Below are positions 46,484 through 54,905 of a stretch of 64,000 nt of DNA, in pieces. Position numbers and translations under genes: made by a program. Every line of letters begins with the position of its first letter. Position 1 is the stretch's first letter. The DNA is from Sphingobacterium arenae (GTDB taxonomy: Bacteria > Bacteroidota > Bacteroidia > Sphingobacteriales > Sphingobacteriaceae), in NCBI RefSeq assembly GCF_014692505.1, contig NZ_JACNYK010000002.1, forward strand, positions 496,001-560,000, written 5' to 3'. The notes beneath the pieces are model-generated. The model made no database searches. It saw nothing but the letters and a program-made list of their open reading frames with translations, and had not been told where the DNA came from.

Positions 46484-49400
46484 TTAAATTTTCAATCTCA
46501 ATTGTGCGCCATAAGTCGGCTTGTCGTTCGGTATAATCAATGTGTTATCTGAACGCAGGTATTGTGGTCGGTAATTGAATACATTATAAACCTGAAAAGT
46601 AAGTGTCAAACGCTTGGTTATCTCTTTTGATAGATTGAGATGAAAATTGCTATACACCGCCGGTTGATTCTGGTTATTGAGCTCCTGTTGCGGCACCAGC
46701 AAATGTCGATATTGCAGGTTATTTTGATCAAAATTTTCAATGGTTATGTAACGTCCATCCGCAGTATAGTAGGCAATCGGCACCCCTTCCGCGGCATCGG
46801 TATCCGTTCTATTGATCAAGTTAACTTCCGCAATAAAGTTGATGACCAGATTCGCTTTTGGTATATGCGTACTGGACGTTATTGCCGCGTTACTACTCAC
46901 CGACTTGCGCTTCAGCCCCGGATAAACACCCGTTACCGCATAATCTACATCTGTACTCGGGTTCGTAAAGTTACGCTGGCTATTCGTTGACGGGTTATAT
47001 ACCGTTTGACTGATACCTCCTCGTAAATTGAACGATGTCTGGATCGCCTCCCATTTAGGTGTCGATGCCATCAGTTCTATACCGCTGTTTCGCGTCTTGT
47101 TCAAGTTCGCAAAACGGTGGCGCGGCAGGCGATACTGTTTTCTTCCATCAATAATATACAGCGGAGCACCGCTCGGATTTCTGTGGTATTCATCCAGTTC
47201 AATAAGCGCATAATCATTTAATGTGCTGATCCCACGAAATGTTTCCTTCAGGTACAGATTCAGACCCAACTGAAAACCACGTTTGTGATACCGAACCGTA
47301 CCTTCCCATTGTTGCGAACCCGAAGGTTTGAGGGCGCTATTATCCGGCATAAACTTATCGACGTACAACAAGTATAAACTATTCACTTCGTCCACAGCGC
47401 CCGATTCTGTAACCGCAGTATGTTGGAACAATGGGATTTCGAAATACACAGGTCCGGGATATAGTTGTCCTAAAGCCGGCGCCTTACTAGCATACCCATA
47501 AGCTAACCCCAACTGGAAGTCGGGTGTTAATTCGTAAGATAAGTTAGCCCGCGGAGAAAAAGTGAGATATTGTTCAAATTTATCTACCCTTGTCCCTACC
47601 CGGGTGTACAAAGGCCTATTCGCCAATCTGGTTTCAAACGTATTCTCCACGTATATTCCAAGCTGCTGTTGCGCATGTATCGTCGAAAAATCATAGTAAC
47701 GAGCCGATCGGTTACCGGAGGTCGCTGCAGATACCAACTGGTTCGGTCGCGAAGGATCCACCAATTGGCCACGACCTAGATTTTTGGCATAATTATAATT
47801 CAGCCCGAAACTGAGCTGATGCAGGACATCGCCCGTATAATATTTTCCATTGAGATCCAGCCTAGCCGACACATCAACCGGTTTCCCCTCGATATGGTCT
47901 ACGGAAGTGTAAATACCCGGAGCATAGATGCCTTTAGTAAGCCCTACCTCTGTAGCATCGGAGTAAATGATATACGTACCATTCATAAACCGTTCCCGGT
48001 ATGTATTTTGGTACGATTGACTGTAGCGGAGATTCAGCCCGACATTGGTTAGAAAACCCTGATCGATCCGGTAATTACTACGATTAGCCACGGAAAAATT
48101 GTAATTTCTAAAACGGGCTAGGGATGCTGTAGGGTCGTCCGGATCACGACGGACGTTATCCAGGTTACGGCCATAATCCGCAGATAATGTATTTGTAAAT
48201 GCCTTATTAAACCCTGCAGACGTACTCCACATCATATTGGTAGACAAGCGGTCGTAGGATTTCAATTTATCCCTATTATCCTGAAAAGAACGGGTAAAAT
48301 TACCACCAATGGTAAACGCTCCCCATTTATTGGTTTGAAAGCCTTTACTTAGCCCATATACTGTGGCATTGTCTCGAAGCTGCATACTGAAATGTAGCGG
48401 CGAACGTCCCGCAATACGGTTTACAATGATTGCCCCATCCGTTAAATCGCCATATTTAGCCGATGCGACCCCGGCAACGACCTCTATGCTTTCGATATTA
48501 TCTGTCGCAATCTGCCGTAAATCTATCCCGCCGTACGCATAGTCTCCCGAATAGCGCATACCTCGATCCGTACTCCCTACCAATCCCGACGTACCCACGT
48601 CTACCGATGCATTTCCCATGCCCGTCATCCCAGGATTAAGCGTCTGCATATTGCTGTTATTAGAAAGCGCAATCCCATCCATAATAATCGCTACACCAAA
48701 CGCGTTATTCATCGCAAAAGGGTCTCTTGCACCTTGCGATCCGGTGGATAGCGTATTGCTTCGTAAGGTCGCCTGTTGTACACGTTGGAGGGAGGGCGAT
48801 TCAATCTTTTTATTCGGCACCAGATTTAGCAAGTCATGTAGACTTAAGGCGCCCGACTGTTCAATCACCTCCCTGTTTATATAAAGGGAGCTGTTACTAC
48901 TCAGTTCTTTACGGGTCGTTGGGTTCACGGCAATCTCTTCCAATCCCACGCTTAAGGTAGGCATGGTCATCGTAGGAACCGTTTGGTGCTGTTCGGCTAG
49001 CGATAACTCCATTGTTTGTTCCTGTCTGCCCAGCATCGAGAAAGCCAGATTTAATTTCGCATAGCGCGAGACCGGGTAGTTTATGCTAAAGCCCCCCTGT
49101 TCATCCGTGATGTATTGCTGGTTGAATTCCCGGACATAGACATTGACGGCCGCAAGCGGTACACCCTGTTCGTCCACCACCTTTCCGCTCAGTTTGCCGT
49201 ACCGCACTGGACGGACCAAGATATTTCTCCCCGAGATCTGCATATCAAGCATGGTTTTCTTGCCCAGCACATCCAAGACGTCCCCAAGATTGCCTGCCGT
49301 TCGGATACTGACCCGCCGTTGCAGACGAATCAGCTTCGCGTCATACGTGAAGGCATAGCCTGTCTGTTGCTCCAGCTCGTTAAAAATATCGTGCAACATC

Positions 49401-49513
49401 GTCTGTTCAGCGTCCAGCTGAATTATTTTTTCCTGGGTATACCCCCCTAAAGAAAAACCGATGAAACAAAGCAGCAGCACAGACCTGCAGCTTAACATAT
49501 ATAGCGCATGCAT
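46484..49513 (-). CDS. TonB-dependent receptor with STN domain, cassette A
   Basis: A 1009-residue outer membrane receptor: signal peptide 1-26, STN domain at about 30-102, carboxypeptidase-regulatory-like domain at about 108-185, then plug (SLHDLLNLVPNKKI, GVAIIMDGIALSNNSNMQT, IESIEVVAGVASAKYGDLTDG) and barrel ending GAQLRLKI. The plug and barrel match the cassette B receptor along their length (for example LGLAYGYASKAPALGQLYPG against FTAGFGLGSKAPTLAHLYPG). The STN domain ties it to the FecR protein encoded 13 bp upstream. It is not a SusC, since no SusD gene follows. Cargo is unknown, possibly a metal chelate. Confidence 0.93.
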   Translation of the reverse strand: MHALYMLSCRSVLLLCFIGFSLGGYTQEKIIQLDAEQTMLHDIFNELEQQTGYAFTYDAKLIRLQRRVSIRTAGNLGDVLDVLGKKTMLDMQISGRNILVRPVRYGKLSGKVVDEQGVPLAAVNVYVREFNQQYITDEQGGFSINYPVSRYAKLNLAFSMLGRQEQTMELSLAEQHQTVPTMTMPTLSVGLEEIAVNPTTRKELSSNSSLYINREVIEQSGALSLHDLLNLVPNKKIESPSLQRVQQATLRSNTLSTGSQGARDPFAMNNAFGVAIIMDGIALSNNSNMQTLNPGMTGMGNASVDVGTSGLVGSTDRGMRYSGDYAYGGIDLRQIATDNIESIEVVAGVASAKYGDLTDGAIIVNRIAGRSPLHFSMQLRDNATVYGLSKGFQTNKWGAFTIGGNFTRSFQDNRDKLKSYDRLSTNMMWSTSAGFNKAFTNTLSADYGRNLDNVRRDPDDPTASLARFRNYNFSVANRSNYRIDQGFLTNVGLNLRYSQSYQNTYRERFMNGTYIIYSDATEVGLTKGIYAPGIYTSVDHIEGKPVDVSARLDLNGKYYTGDVLHQLSFGLNYNYAKNLGRGQLVDPSRPNQLVSAATSGNRSARYYDFSTIHAQQQLGIYVENTFETRLANRPLYTRVGTRVDKFEQYLTFSPRANLSYELTPDFQLGLAYGYASKAPALGQLYPGPVYFEIPLFQHTAVTESGAVDEVNSLYLLYVDKFMPDNSALKPSGSQQWEGTVRYHKRGFQLGLNLYLKETFRGISTLNDYALIELDEYHRNPSGAPLYIIDGRKQYRLPRHRFANLNKTRNSGIELMASTPKWEAIQTSFNLRGGISQTVYNPSTNSQRNFTNPSTDVDYAVTGVYPGLKRKSVSSNAAITSSTHIPKANLVINFIAEVNLINRTDTDAAEGVPIAYYTADGRYITIENFDQNNLQYRHLLVPQQELNNQNQPAVYSNFHLNLSKEITKRLTLTFQVYNVFNYRPQYLRSDNTLIIPNDKPTYGAQLRLKI

Positions 49514-49526
49514 AAATAGAAAACAA

Positions 49527-50525
49527 TTATTTTGGTGTCACGAAAACGGTATCTGTCTTTACCGAGAAACGGTATCCGGTCGTATGCGTTAAGCCGGATA
49601 GCACGTTCTCCAATGATTCCTGTTTAAACTTGCCAGAGAAATGTAAGTCGATATCAGGTGCAGCACGGAACGTGACCCCATAATGGCGCGACAACTTGCG
49701 CTGAACCTCTTTGTAGGGAGCATTCTCAAACCGCAGTTCATCCACCCGACCCGGCGAAGTCCGATCCAGGTTAAAAGACGAAACCGATAATGTCCCATCC
49801 GTTTTATCGAATGTAAGTGCTGTCCCCGGATCAATTTCTTTATAGACTTGATCCCCAGAAACAGCGACTCTTCCGGAGAAGAGTGCCAGTTGCAACTGCT
49901 CATCTTCCTCAAAAGCCGTTAAGCTGAAGGATGTTCCCAATACCCGTATCTGCAGGTCCGATGTAGCAATGACAAACGGTCTATCCGCCTGTCTTTGCAC
50001 ATCAAAAAATCCCGAACCGTCCAATCGCACGGTTCGTAGCGTATCAGAAAAAGTTTTTGGGTAAGCGAATTTGGAAGCGGGCGCCAGGGTTACCTTGGTG
50101 CCGTCTTCCAAGGTCAGGGACATCGTCTTTTTAGGTGGAACCTGCTGGTTTACCCACGCGGGTACAGTGTCTTCGGAACTCGGATCGACGTATAATGGGC
50201 CCATAAATTGCCAGAAGCCAATCACGAGTAAAATCGCAGCAGCTACCGCGACGGGCCACTTCCAATAGATCGTTTTTCCCTTTGCACCCCTATCTATCGC
50301 ACCAATATACGTTCTTATGCGCTGCCGTTCCACCGCAAACTCCCGCTCACTTGGTTCGTCCATCAACAAGAGCACCATCTTTTTTGCATCCTCGCACAGC
50401 GTGCGGTATTCCGGGTGATCCGTTATCCAAGCCGTCCAATAGGCCACATCGTGTTCATCCTTCTGTAAGCAATAGTTTACGAAACTTGTTTCCGCAATAA
50501 GCTGCTCAATCGTTAATTTTTCCAT
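49527..50525 (-). CDS. FecR family anti-sigma factor, cassette A
   Basis: A 332-residue protein with a cytoplasmic N-terminus (about 1-88, FVNYCLQKDEHDVAYWTAWI), one TM helix at about 91-108 (PVAVAAAILLVIGFWQF), a FecR domain (LTLEDGTKVTLAPASKFAYP, RVLGTSFSLTAFEEDEQLQL) and a C-terminal domain (LSRHYGVTFRAAPDIDLHFS). It should pass the signal from the STN domain of the cassette A receptor to the sigma factor encoded upstream. Only cassette A has this switch. Confidence 0.94.
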   Translation of the reverse strand: MEKLTIEQLIAETSFVNYCLQKDEHDVAYWTAWITDHPEYRTLCEDAKKMVLLLMDEPSEREFAVERQRIRTYIGAIDRGAKGKTIYWKWPVAVAAAILLVIGFWQFMGPLYVDPSSEDTVPAWVNQQVPPKKTMSLTLEDGTKVTLAPASKFAYPKTFSDTLRTVRLDGSGFFDVQRQADRPFVIATSDLQIRVLGTSFSLTAFEEDEQLQLALFSGRVAVSGDQVYKEIDPGTALTFDKTDGTLSVSSFNLDRTSPGRVDELRFENAPYKEVQRKLSRHYGVTFRAAPDIDLHFSGKFKQESLENVLSGLTHTTGYRFSVKTDTVFVTPK

Positions 50526-50581
50526 CTGCTTTCTCGCCTGCTTTAAGGAGTAGTGTAGAAAAAGAAGGTTTTTTACCGGAT

Positions 50582-51136
50582 TTATTTAGAAAAAATAAAA
50601 ATAAGTACAGAAAATGCGTAAATATCGCCTTTAAGCCTTTTTAAGCTTTCATAGATTACGTTATAAACTGTACGAATAGAGACGTCATCAAGCTTGGCAA
50701 TTTCCTCATAAGATTTGTTTTCGAAGAAGCGCCATTCAATATATTTACGTTGTTTTTTGCTAAGCTTTGACAGCGCCCTTTCTAATTTTTTATGCAGTTC
50801 CCATATTTCCTCAATTTCAATGCGTTCTTCTTCAACAGATCGTTCTGTTAGTTGCTCCGACAGCTGATCAAGTGGTACATACACGGTCTTATCCTCCCGG
50901 AAAATAATACGTTTTAACCAGGTAAAGAGATAAAACCGGACATCGTGCCTCGGTACAGGTAAACGTTCCCTTTGTTCCCAGAGTTCACAAAAAAGTATAT
51001 GCAAGCACTCCTTCACCAGTTCCCGATCATGTTTGATCTTGAGTCCATAGTGAAAGAGCGGCTTATAGTACCTATCGTAAAGCTCCATAAAGCTTTCCTG
51101 GTTTCCTTCTTTTACTTTTAACCAAACCTCTTGCAT
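50582..51136 (-). CDS. RNA polymerase ECF sigma-70 factor, cassette A
   Basis: A 184-residue ECF sigma factor with region 2 (SFMELYDRYYKPLFHYGLKI ... LVKECLHILFCELWEQRERL) and region 4 (LSKLSKKQRKYIEWRFFENK, SYEEIAKLDDVSIRTVYNVI) complete, and a short hydrophobic tail (FSVLIFIFSK). It heads cassette A. Its ATG lies only 8 bp from the -7 box, so the mRNA may be nearly leaderless. A later Met (residue 17) would cut into region 2, so I keep the first. A Fur-like operator overlaps the promoter, which places the STN/FecR switch under metal control. Confidence 0.94.
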   Translation of the reverse strand: MQEVWLKVKEGNQESFMELYDRYYKPLFHYGLKIKHDRELVKECLHILFCELWEQRERLPVPRHDVRFYLFTWLKRIIFREDKTVYVPLDQLSEQLTERSVEEERIEIEEIWELHKKLERALSKLSKKQRKYIEWRFFENKSYEEIAKLDDVSIRTVYNVIYESLKRLKGDIYAFSVLIFIFSK

Positions 51137-51144
51137 ATTCGCAG

Positions 51145-51175
51145 CAAAGGTAAATATTATTTATAATTATTCTAA
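51145..51175 (-). promoter_or_regulatory. Promoter with Fur-like operator for cassette A
   Basis: On the minus strand the -7 box TACCTTTG (plus CAAAGGTA, 51145-51152) is a perfect TAnnTTTG. Just upstream, 51161-51175 reads TTATAAT-T-ATTCTAA on the plus strand, a 7-1-7 inverted repeat with one mismatch, in the spacer between -7 and -33. A repressor bound there would block RNA polymerase. No clear -33 element is seen. Confidence 0.6.
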
Positions 51176-51273
51176 TTAAGACTTCATAAACAAAGCTACA
51201 CAAAGACTATTCGTGTCGATAATAAAACCAATCAAAATTTATATACCTTTAATCGGAAATTAAAGATAGAGAC

Positions 51274-51996
51274 ATGAACAAGCTACGCAAATTATTCACC
51301 CATACCCGATGGGTATCCATACTCGCAATTATGATGATAGCAGCCTGCCAATCGCCTCAAAAAACAGATACCGAAACGACTCATGCCGCTTCCTCGGACA
51401 CGAAGCAACCTACGGCAGACAGTTCTTCTATCACCTTAAAAAATAAACACGTAAAATTCTTATGGCGCGCGGAACAATTTGATCCAGCATACGACGCCAC
51501 GATCAATACGCTCGTATTGGACGAAGCCTATATCAAAACGATAAGCGACCCGGAAAAGGCCGCCTTGGGGTATGTCGCTACATTCATTGGCAACGAATGT
51601 GCTTGGGATGGTAAAGCAACTCCAAACCGCAGCAACCTAAAATGTAAAATCCTTACCGCCTTAGACCTCGGTTACCAATGTTCCGATACCCACCTCGGAT
51701 TTCTCCGTCATTGGTTCCGCAGCGACAGCACCGCTTTGAAAAAGCTAGAAAACTGCCCTACCATACCGGATGGTTCGACCGTACAAGAAACGTTCGACAA
51801 AATAGATCTGTCCGTCAACGACGATGAAATTGTCGTCGCTTATACCGTGACCAGCATTAATATGCGAGAAAACAAGAGCTGGACCTGGGATGTCCAAGAT
51901 CATTTTAAATACCACGACAACAACCTTGAATTGGTCAAGACCGAAAAATCGGAACCCACCTCTGCAGGTTTTGACGTAAGTGACTCGGATACTTAA
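51274..51996 (+). CDS. Hypothetical lipoprotein
   Basis: A 240-residue lipoprotein I do not recognise. The signal WVSILAIMMIAAC gives lipidation at Cys25, followed by a Ser/Thr/Asp-rich linker to about residue 50. The globular part has four Cys (GNECAWDG, NLKCKILT, YQCSDT, ENCPTI), which may form disulfides, and ends with an acidic tail (FDVSDSDT). It lies between the two cassettes on the cassette B strand and may be read from TACCTTTA at 51244-51251, a near-consensus -7 box. A role in the cassette system is possible by position only. Confidence 0.75.
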   Translation: MNKLRKLFTHTRWVSILAIMMIAACQSPQKTDTETTHAASSDTKQPTADSSSITLKNKHVKFLWRAEQFDPAYDATINTLVLDEAYIKTISDPEKAALGYVATFIGNECAWDGKATPNRSNLKCKILTALDLGYQCSDTHLGFLRHWFRSDSTALKKLENCPTIPDGSTVQETFDKIDLSVNDDEIVVAYTVTSINMRENKSWTWDVQDHFKYHDNNLELVKTEKSEPTSAGFDVSDSDT

Positions 51997-52095
51997 TCTT
52001 CGATCAAAAAAGTAGGCGGCAGGAACATAAACTTCCGGTAAAAAAAAGTATGTCTCAAAAGGCATAAAAATACATATACGATAAAAAATCTTTTC

Positions 52096-52126
52096 TATAT
52101 TTGCCATCAATTTAGATTTAATCTAA
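52096..52126 (+). promoter_or_regulatory. Promoter with perfect Fur-like 7-1-7 operator for cassette B
   Basis: The -7 box TATATTTG (52096-52103) is perfect. Transcription should start near 52108-52110. Immediately downstream, 52112-52126 reads TTAGATT-T-AATCTAA, a perfect 7-1-7 inverted repeat ending 3 bp before the receptor ATG at 52130. This position would block initiation or early elongation. No -33 match is visible. Confidence 0.7.
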
Positions 52127-52129
52127 TTA

Positions 52130-54901
52130 ATGGTAAGGATATACATCACATTAGCTATTTGCTTATTAGCCTCTTACGGATATAGCCAACAGCGTATAAC
52201 CGGTAGAATTATCGATGATGCGCACAGTCCCGTGGTATATGCGACTGTACTCTATATCAACGCCAACGAAACAACGCTCAGTTCAAAAGACGGCGCCTTC
52301 AGCTTTACCCTTCTGCCCCATCAAGACTCCGTACGCCTACGCATTAACTTTATTGGCAAACAGACGAAATATATTTCCTATCCTGTATCCAATATTCCGA
52401 AAACACCCGTTATACAGCTTATCGATCAATCGCTTACCCTCGAAGAGATTAATGTGTTGCCCACCTACTCACAGGATGGACAGTCCAATTCTTCCATCAC
52501 GATTGACCGGCAGGCCATTGACCAACTACAAGCTTTCAGTTTGGTTGATGTTATGAACTCCCTTCCCGGAAAAAAAATGCAACCATTGGACATGAATAGT
52601 CTCTCGACTCTTAATTTCCGTGGCGGGTTCGACATGAGAAGAGGTATACCCGAAACAAATGCCACCACCGTGCAGCAGTTAAACAACTCCTTGGGTATCG
52701 CGGTTATTATCGACGACATGCGCATATCCAACGATGCCAACATGCAAGCACAGGGATTTGCCCGAGGCGGATTTAATCGGTCCAGGATAAACGGTGGTCG
52801 ATACAGAGACAGCTACTTTGGGAACAGCGATACAAAAGCCTACGACACGCCTTTTCAGGGTATCGACCTTCGCGACATACCCACGACAAATATTGAGCGC
52901 ATCGAAGTGATCCAGGGTATCGCGCCAGCCCGTTATGGCGAGGTGACCGATGGCGCCGTCATTATCGATCGGCAAGCCGGTAAAAGTCCATACGTAGTAA
53001 GTTTCAATATCAATGGTGGTTCGACCGGTAGCTCCGTAAGCAAAGGATTTCAATTGCCGGGCAACTGGGGCGCGATCAATTTCAGCACCAATTGGACGCA
53101 CAGCAATGCCGACCCGAAAGACAAAGTCAAATCGTTCAACCGTTATGGCCAAAGTATCATCTGGACACGCAGTTTTGATCGGTTCAAAAACACCTTATCC
53201 CTGGATTATTCCGGCCGGAACGACCGGAAACGGCAAGATCCCGATGACGAAACCCTACGGACATCGCAGTTTAGCAACAATCGATTTGGTATTAGCAACA
53301 GATTGCGCTATGAGATAGACAGCAAGTGGGTCAAATCCCTCCAGCTGAACGCCAATATTTCCGCGGGAAAACAAGAATCTTATTCATCTTACGCCATGAA
53401 TAAAGGGCCGATATTCCCCGTCGCCAATTTAGACACTACCGGTGTTTACGAGGGTGCTTTCGTTGACGGACGCTTCGTTGCCGAAGAGATTATCATCGGC
53501 AAGCCCTTGAATGGTTCGTTAGCGCTATCGGCCAATTCAAGCCTTCCCTGGGGAACGGTTACCCATAATTTACAGTACGGTATCAACTACACGATATCCA
53601 ACAATGGCGGACAAGGTATCCTATCCGATCCCAACCGTCCACGCTTTTCGGGCAATAATGATCAAAACCTCCGCCCGTATTCGTATGAAAGCTTGCCCAC
53701 GGCACAGAATGTTGGCCTATATATCGAAGACAACTTCAACGTAAAACTTGGCGAACGCACCCTATCCAACAATATCGGTGTACGCTATGATATTCAAAAT
53801 GGCTATGGTACCCTGCAACCCAGAATCAACTCGCGTCTGCGGTGGAATGAACATTGGGGTTTTACCGCCGGGTTCGGATTGGGAAGTAAAGCACCTACCT
53901 TAGCCCACTTATACCCCGGCCCCGTTTACATCGATTACGATCTCGCGCTTGCTACCACCGGCACCTTGGATTCATCGTTCTACCTCCTATTCACCGATAG
54001 ATTCACGCCCGACAACAGCAAGCTCAAACCTTCCAAATCCTTGCAATTTGAGTTTGGTGTGGAGCATCGAAACACGTTCTTTACCAGTTCTATTTACACC
54101 TATTATAAACGAAACTGGGATGGGTTTGCCCAACAACAGCAGCTACGTCGCTATATACTTCCGGAGTATAACTTTTGGTTCAATCAAGAGACCGGTAAAT
54201 ATGAATATGCAGAAACTGGTAAGCAGATCATCCGTGGAGGTTTCTTGGATTTCAACATGATCAACGGCGCCCGTTCCGAAACCTGGGGTTTTGACTGGTT
54301 TATCAGTACACCGCGTTTACCACTTATCAACACCAGTATTTCCTTAAACACCTCCTTTTCGTATAATAAATTTAGTAGCGTAGGCGACGAAGCAGACGAA
54401 CCGCCGCAACGTATTGACCTGGAGAATGGCAGTTTTATAAAGAGCGTTTTTTACCAGCCAACAGCCCATAACAACAGGATGCTGATGAGCAAACTGAATA
54501 CCGTGACCCACCTGTCCCGTATTGGTTTTGTCTTGAATTTTTCGGCCGATATCAACTGGATGGCCAAGCAAAACGTTACCAGCAGTTTATATCCCACCGC
54601 CTATCTTGACGATGATATTAACTACGTAAAACTTACAGACGAACTTCTGTCTACCGAGCCGTTTGATCGGCTGGTACGAACATCAACAGATGCCTCGCGC
54701 CTTATACAACCCATGACCTTTATCACCATGAACTTAGGTGTAGAAAAAGAAATCCGCAAAAATTTCCGGATCAATCTCCGGGGCTATAACATCTTCGATA
54801 TCCGACCCTTCAAGATCACCCAGCTGGCTAATGGAGAAGAATTGATCTTTAATCCGAACAGCAAACCCAGTTTAACCATAGGAACAACAATCAAATTTTA
54901 A
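52130..54901 (+). CDS. TonB-dependent receptor without STN domain, cassette B
   Basis: A 923-residue outer membrane receptor, paralogous to the cassette A receptor but lacking the STN domain. The signal peptide (1-19, ASYGYSQ) leads directly into a carboxypeptidase-regulatory-like domain (RITGRIIDDAHSPVVYATVL). The plug reads VMNSLPGKKM, IAVIIDDMRISNDANMQAQG and IERIEVIQGIAPARYGEVTDG, and the barrel ends TIGTTIKF. Without STN it cannot signal to FecR, and its promoter has a perfect Fur-like box instead. It is separated from DUF4876 by 4 bp. The probable cargo is a metal chelate or metal-bearing compound; this is inference. Confidence 0.93.
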   Translation: MVRIYITLAICLLASYGYSQQRITGRIIDDAHSPVVYATVLYINANETTLSSKDGAFSFTLLPHQDSVRLRINFIGKQTKYISYPVSNIPKTPVIQLIDQSLTLEEINVLPTYSQDGQSNSSITIDRQAIDQLQAFSLVDVMNSLPGKKMQPLDMNSLSTLNFRGGFDMRRGIPETNATTVQQLNNSLGIAVIIDDMRISNDANMQAQGFARGGFNRSRINGGRYRDSYFGNSDTKAYDTPFQGIDLRDIPTTNIERIEVIQGIAPARYGEVTDGAVIIDRQAGKSPYVVSFNINGGSTGSSVSKGFQLPGNWGAINFSTNWTHSNADPKDKVKSFNRYGQSIIWTRSFDRFKNTLSLDYSGRNDRKRQDPDDETLRTSQFSNNRFGISNRLRYEIDSKWVKSLQLNANISAGKQESYSSYAMNKGPIFPVANLDTTGVYEGAFVDGRFVAEEIIIGKPLNGSLALSANSSLPWGTVTHNLQYGINYTISNNGGQGILSDPNRPRFSGNNDQNLRPYSYESLPTAQNVGLYIEDNFNVKLGERTLSNNIGVRYDIQNGYGTLQPRINSRLRWNEHWGFTAGFGLGSKAPTLAHLYPGPVYIDYDLALATTGTLDSSFYLLFTDRFTPDNSKLKPSKSLQFEFGVEHRNTFFTSSIYTYYKRNWDGFAQQQQLRRYILPEYNFWFNQETGKYEYAETGKQIIRGGFLDFNMINGARSETWGFDWFISTPRLPLINTSISLNTSFSYNKFSSVGDEADEPPQRIDLENGSFIKSVFYQPTAHNNRMLMSKLNTVTHLSRIGFVLNFSADINWMAKQNVTSSLYPTAYLDDDINYVKLTDELLSTEPFDRLVRTSTDASRLIQPMTFITMNLGVEKEIRKNFRINLRGYNIFDIRPFKITQLANGEELIFNPNSKPSLTIGTTIKF

Positions 54902-54905
54902 TAAC

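Noticed and set aside
46484..54901. Calling the two cassettes PULs (SusC/SusD systems)
   Set aside because: Neither has a SusD gene or any glycoside hydrolase. Their lipoprotein is unlike SusD, and the operators look metal-responsive.
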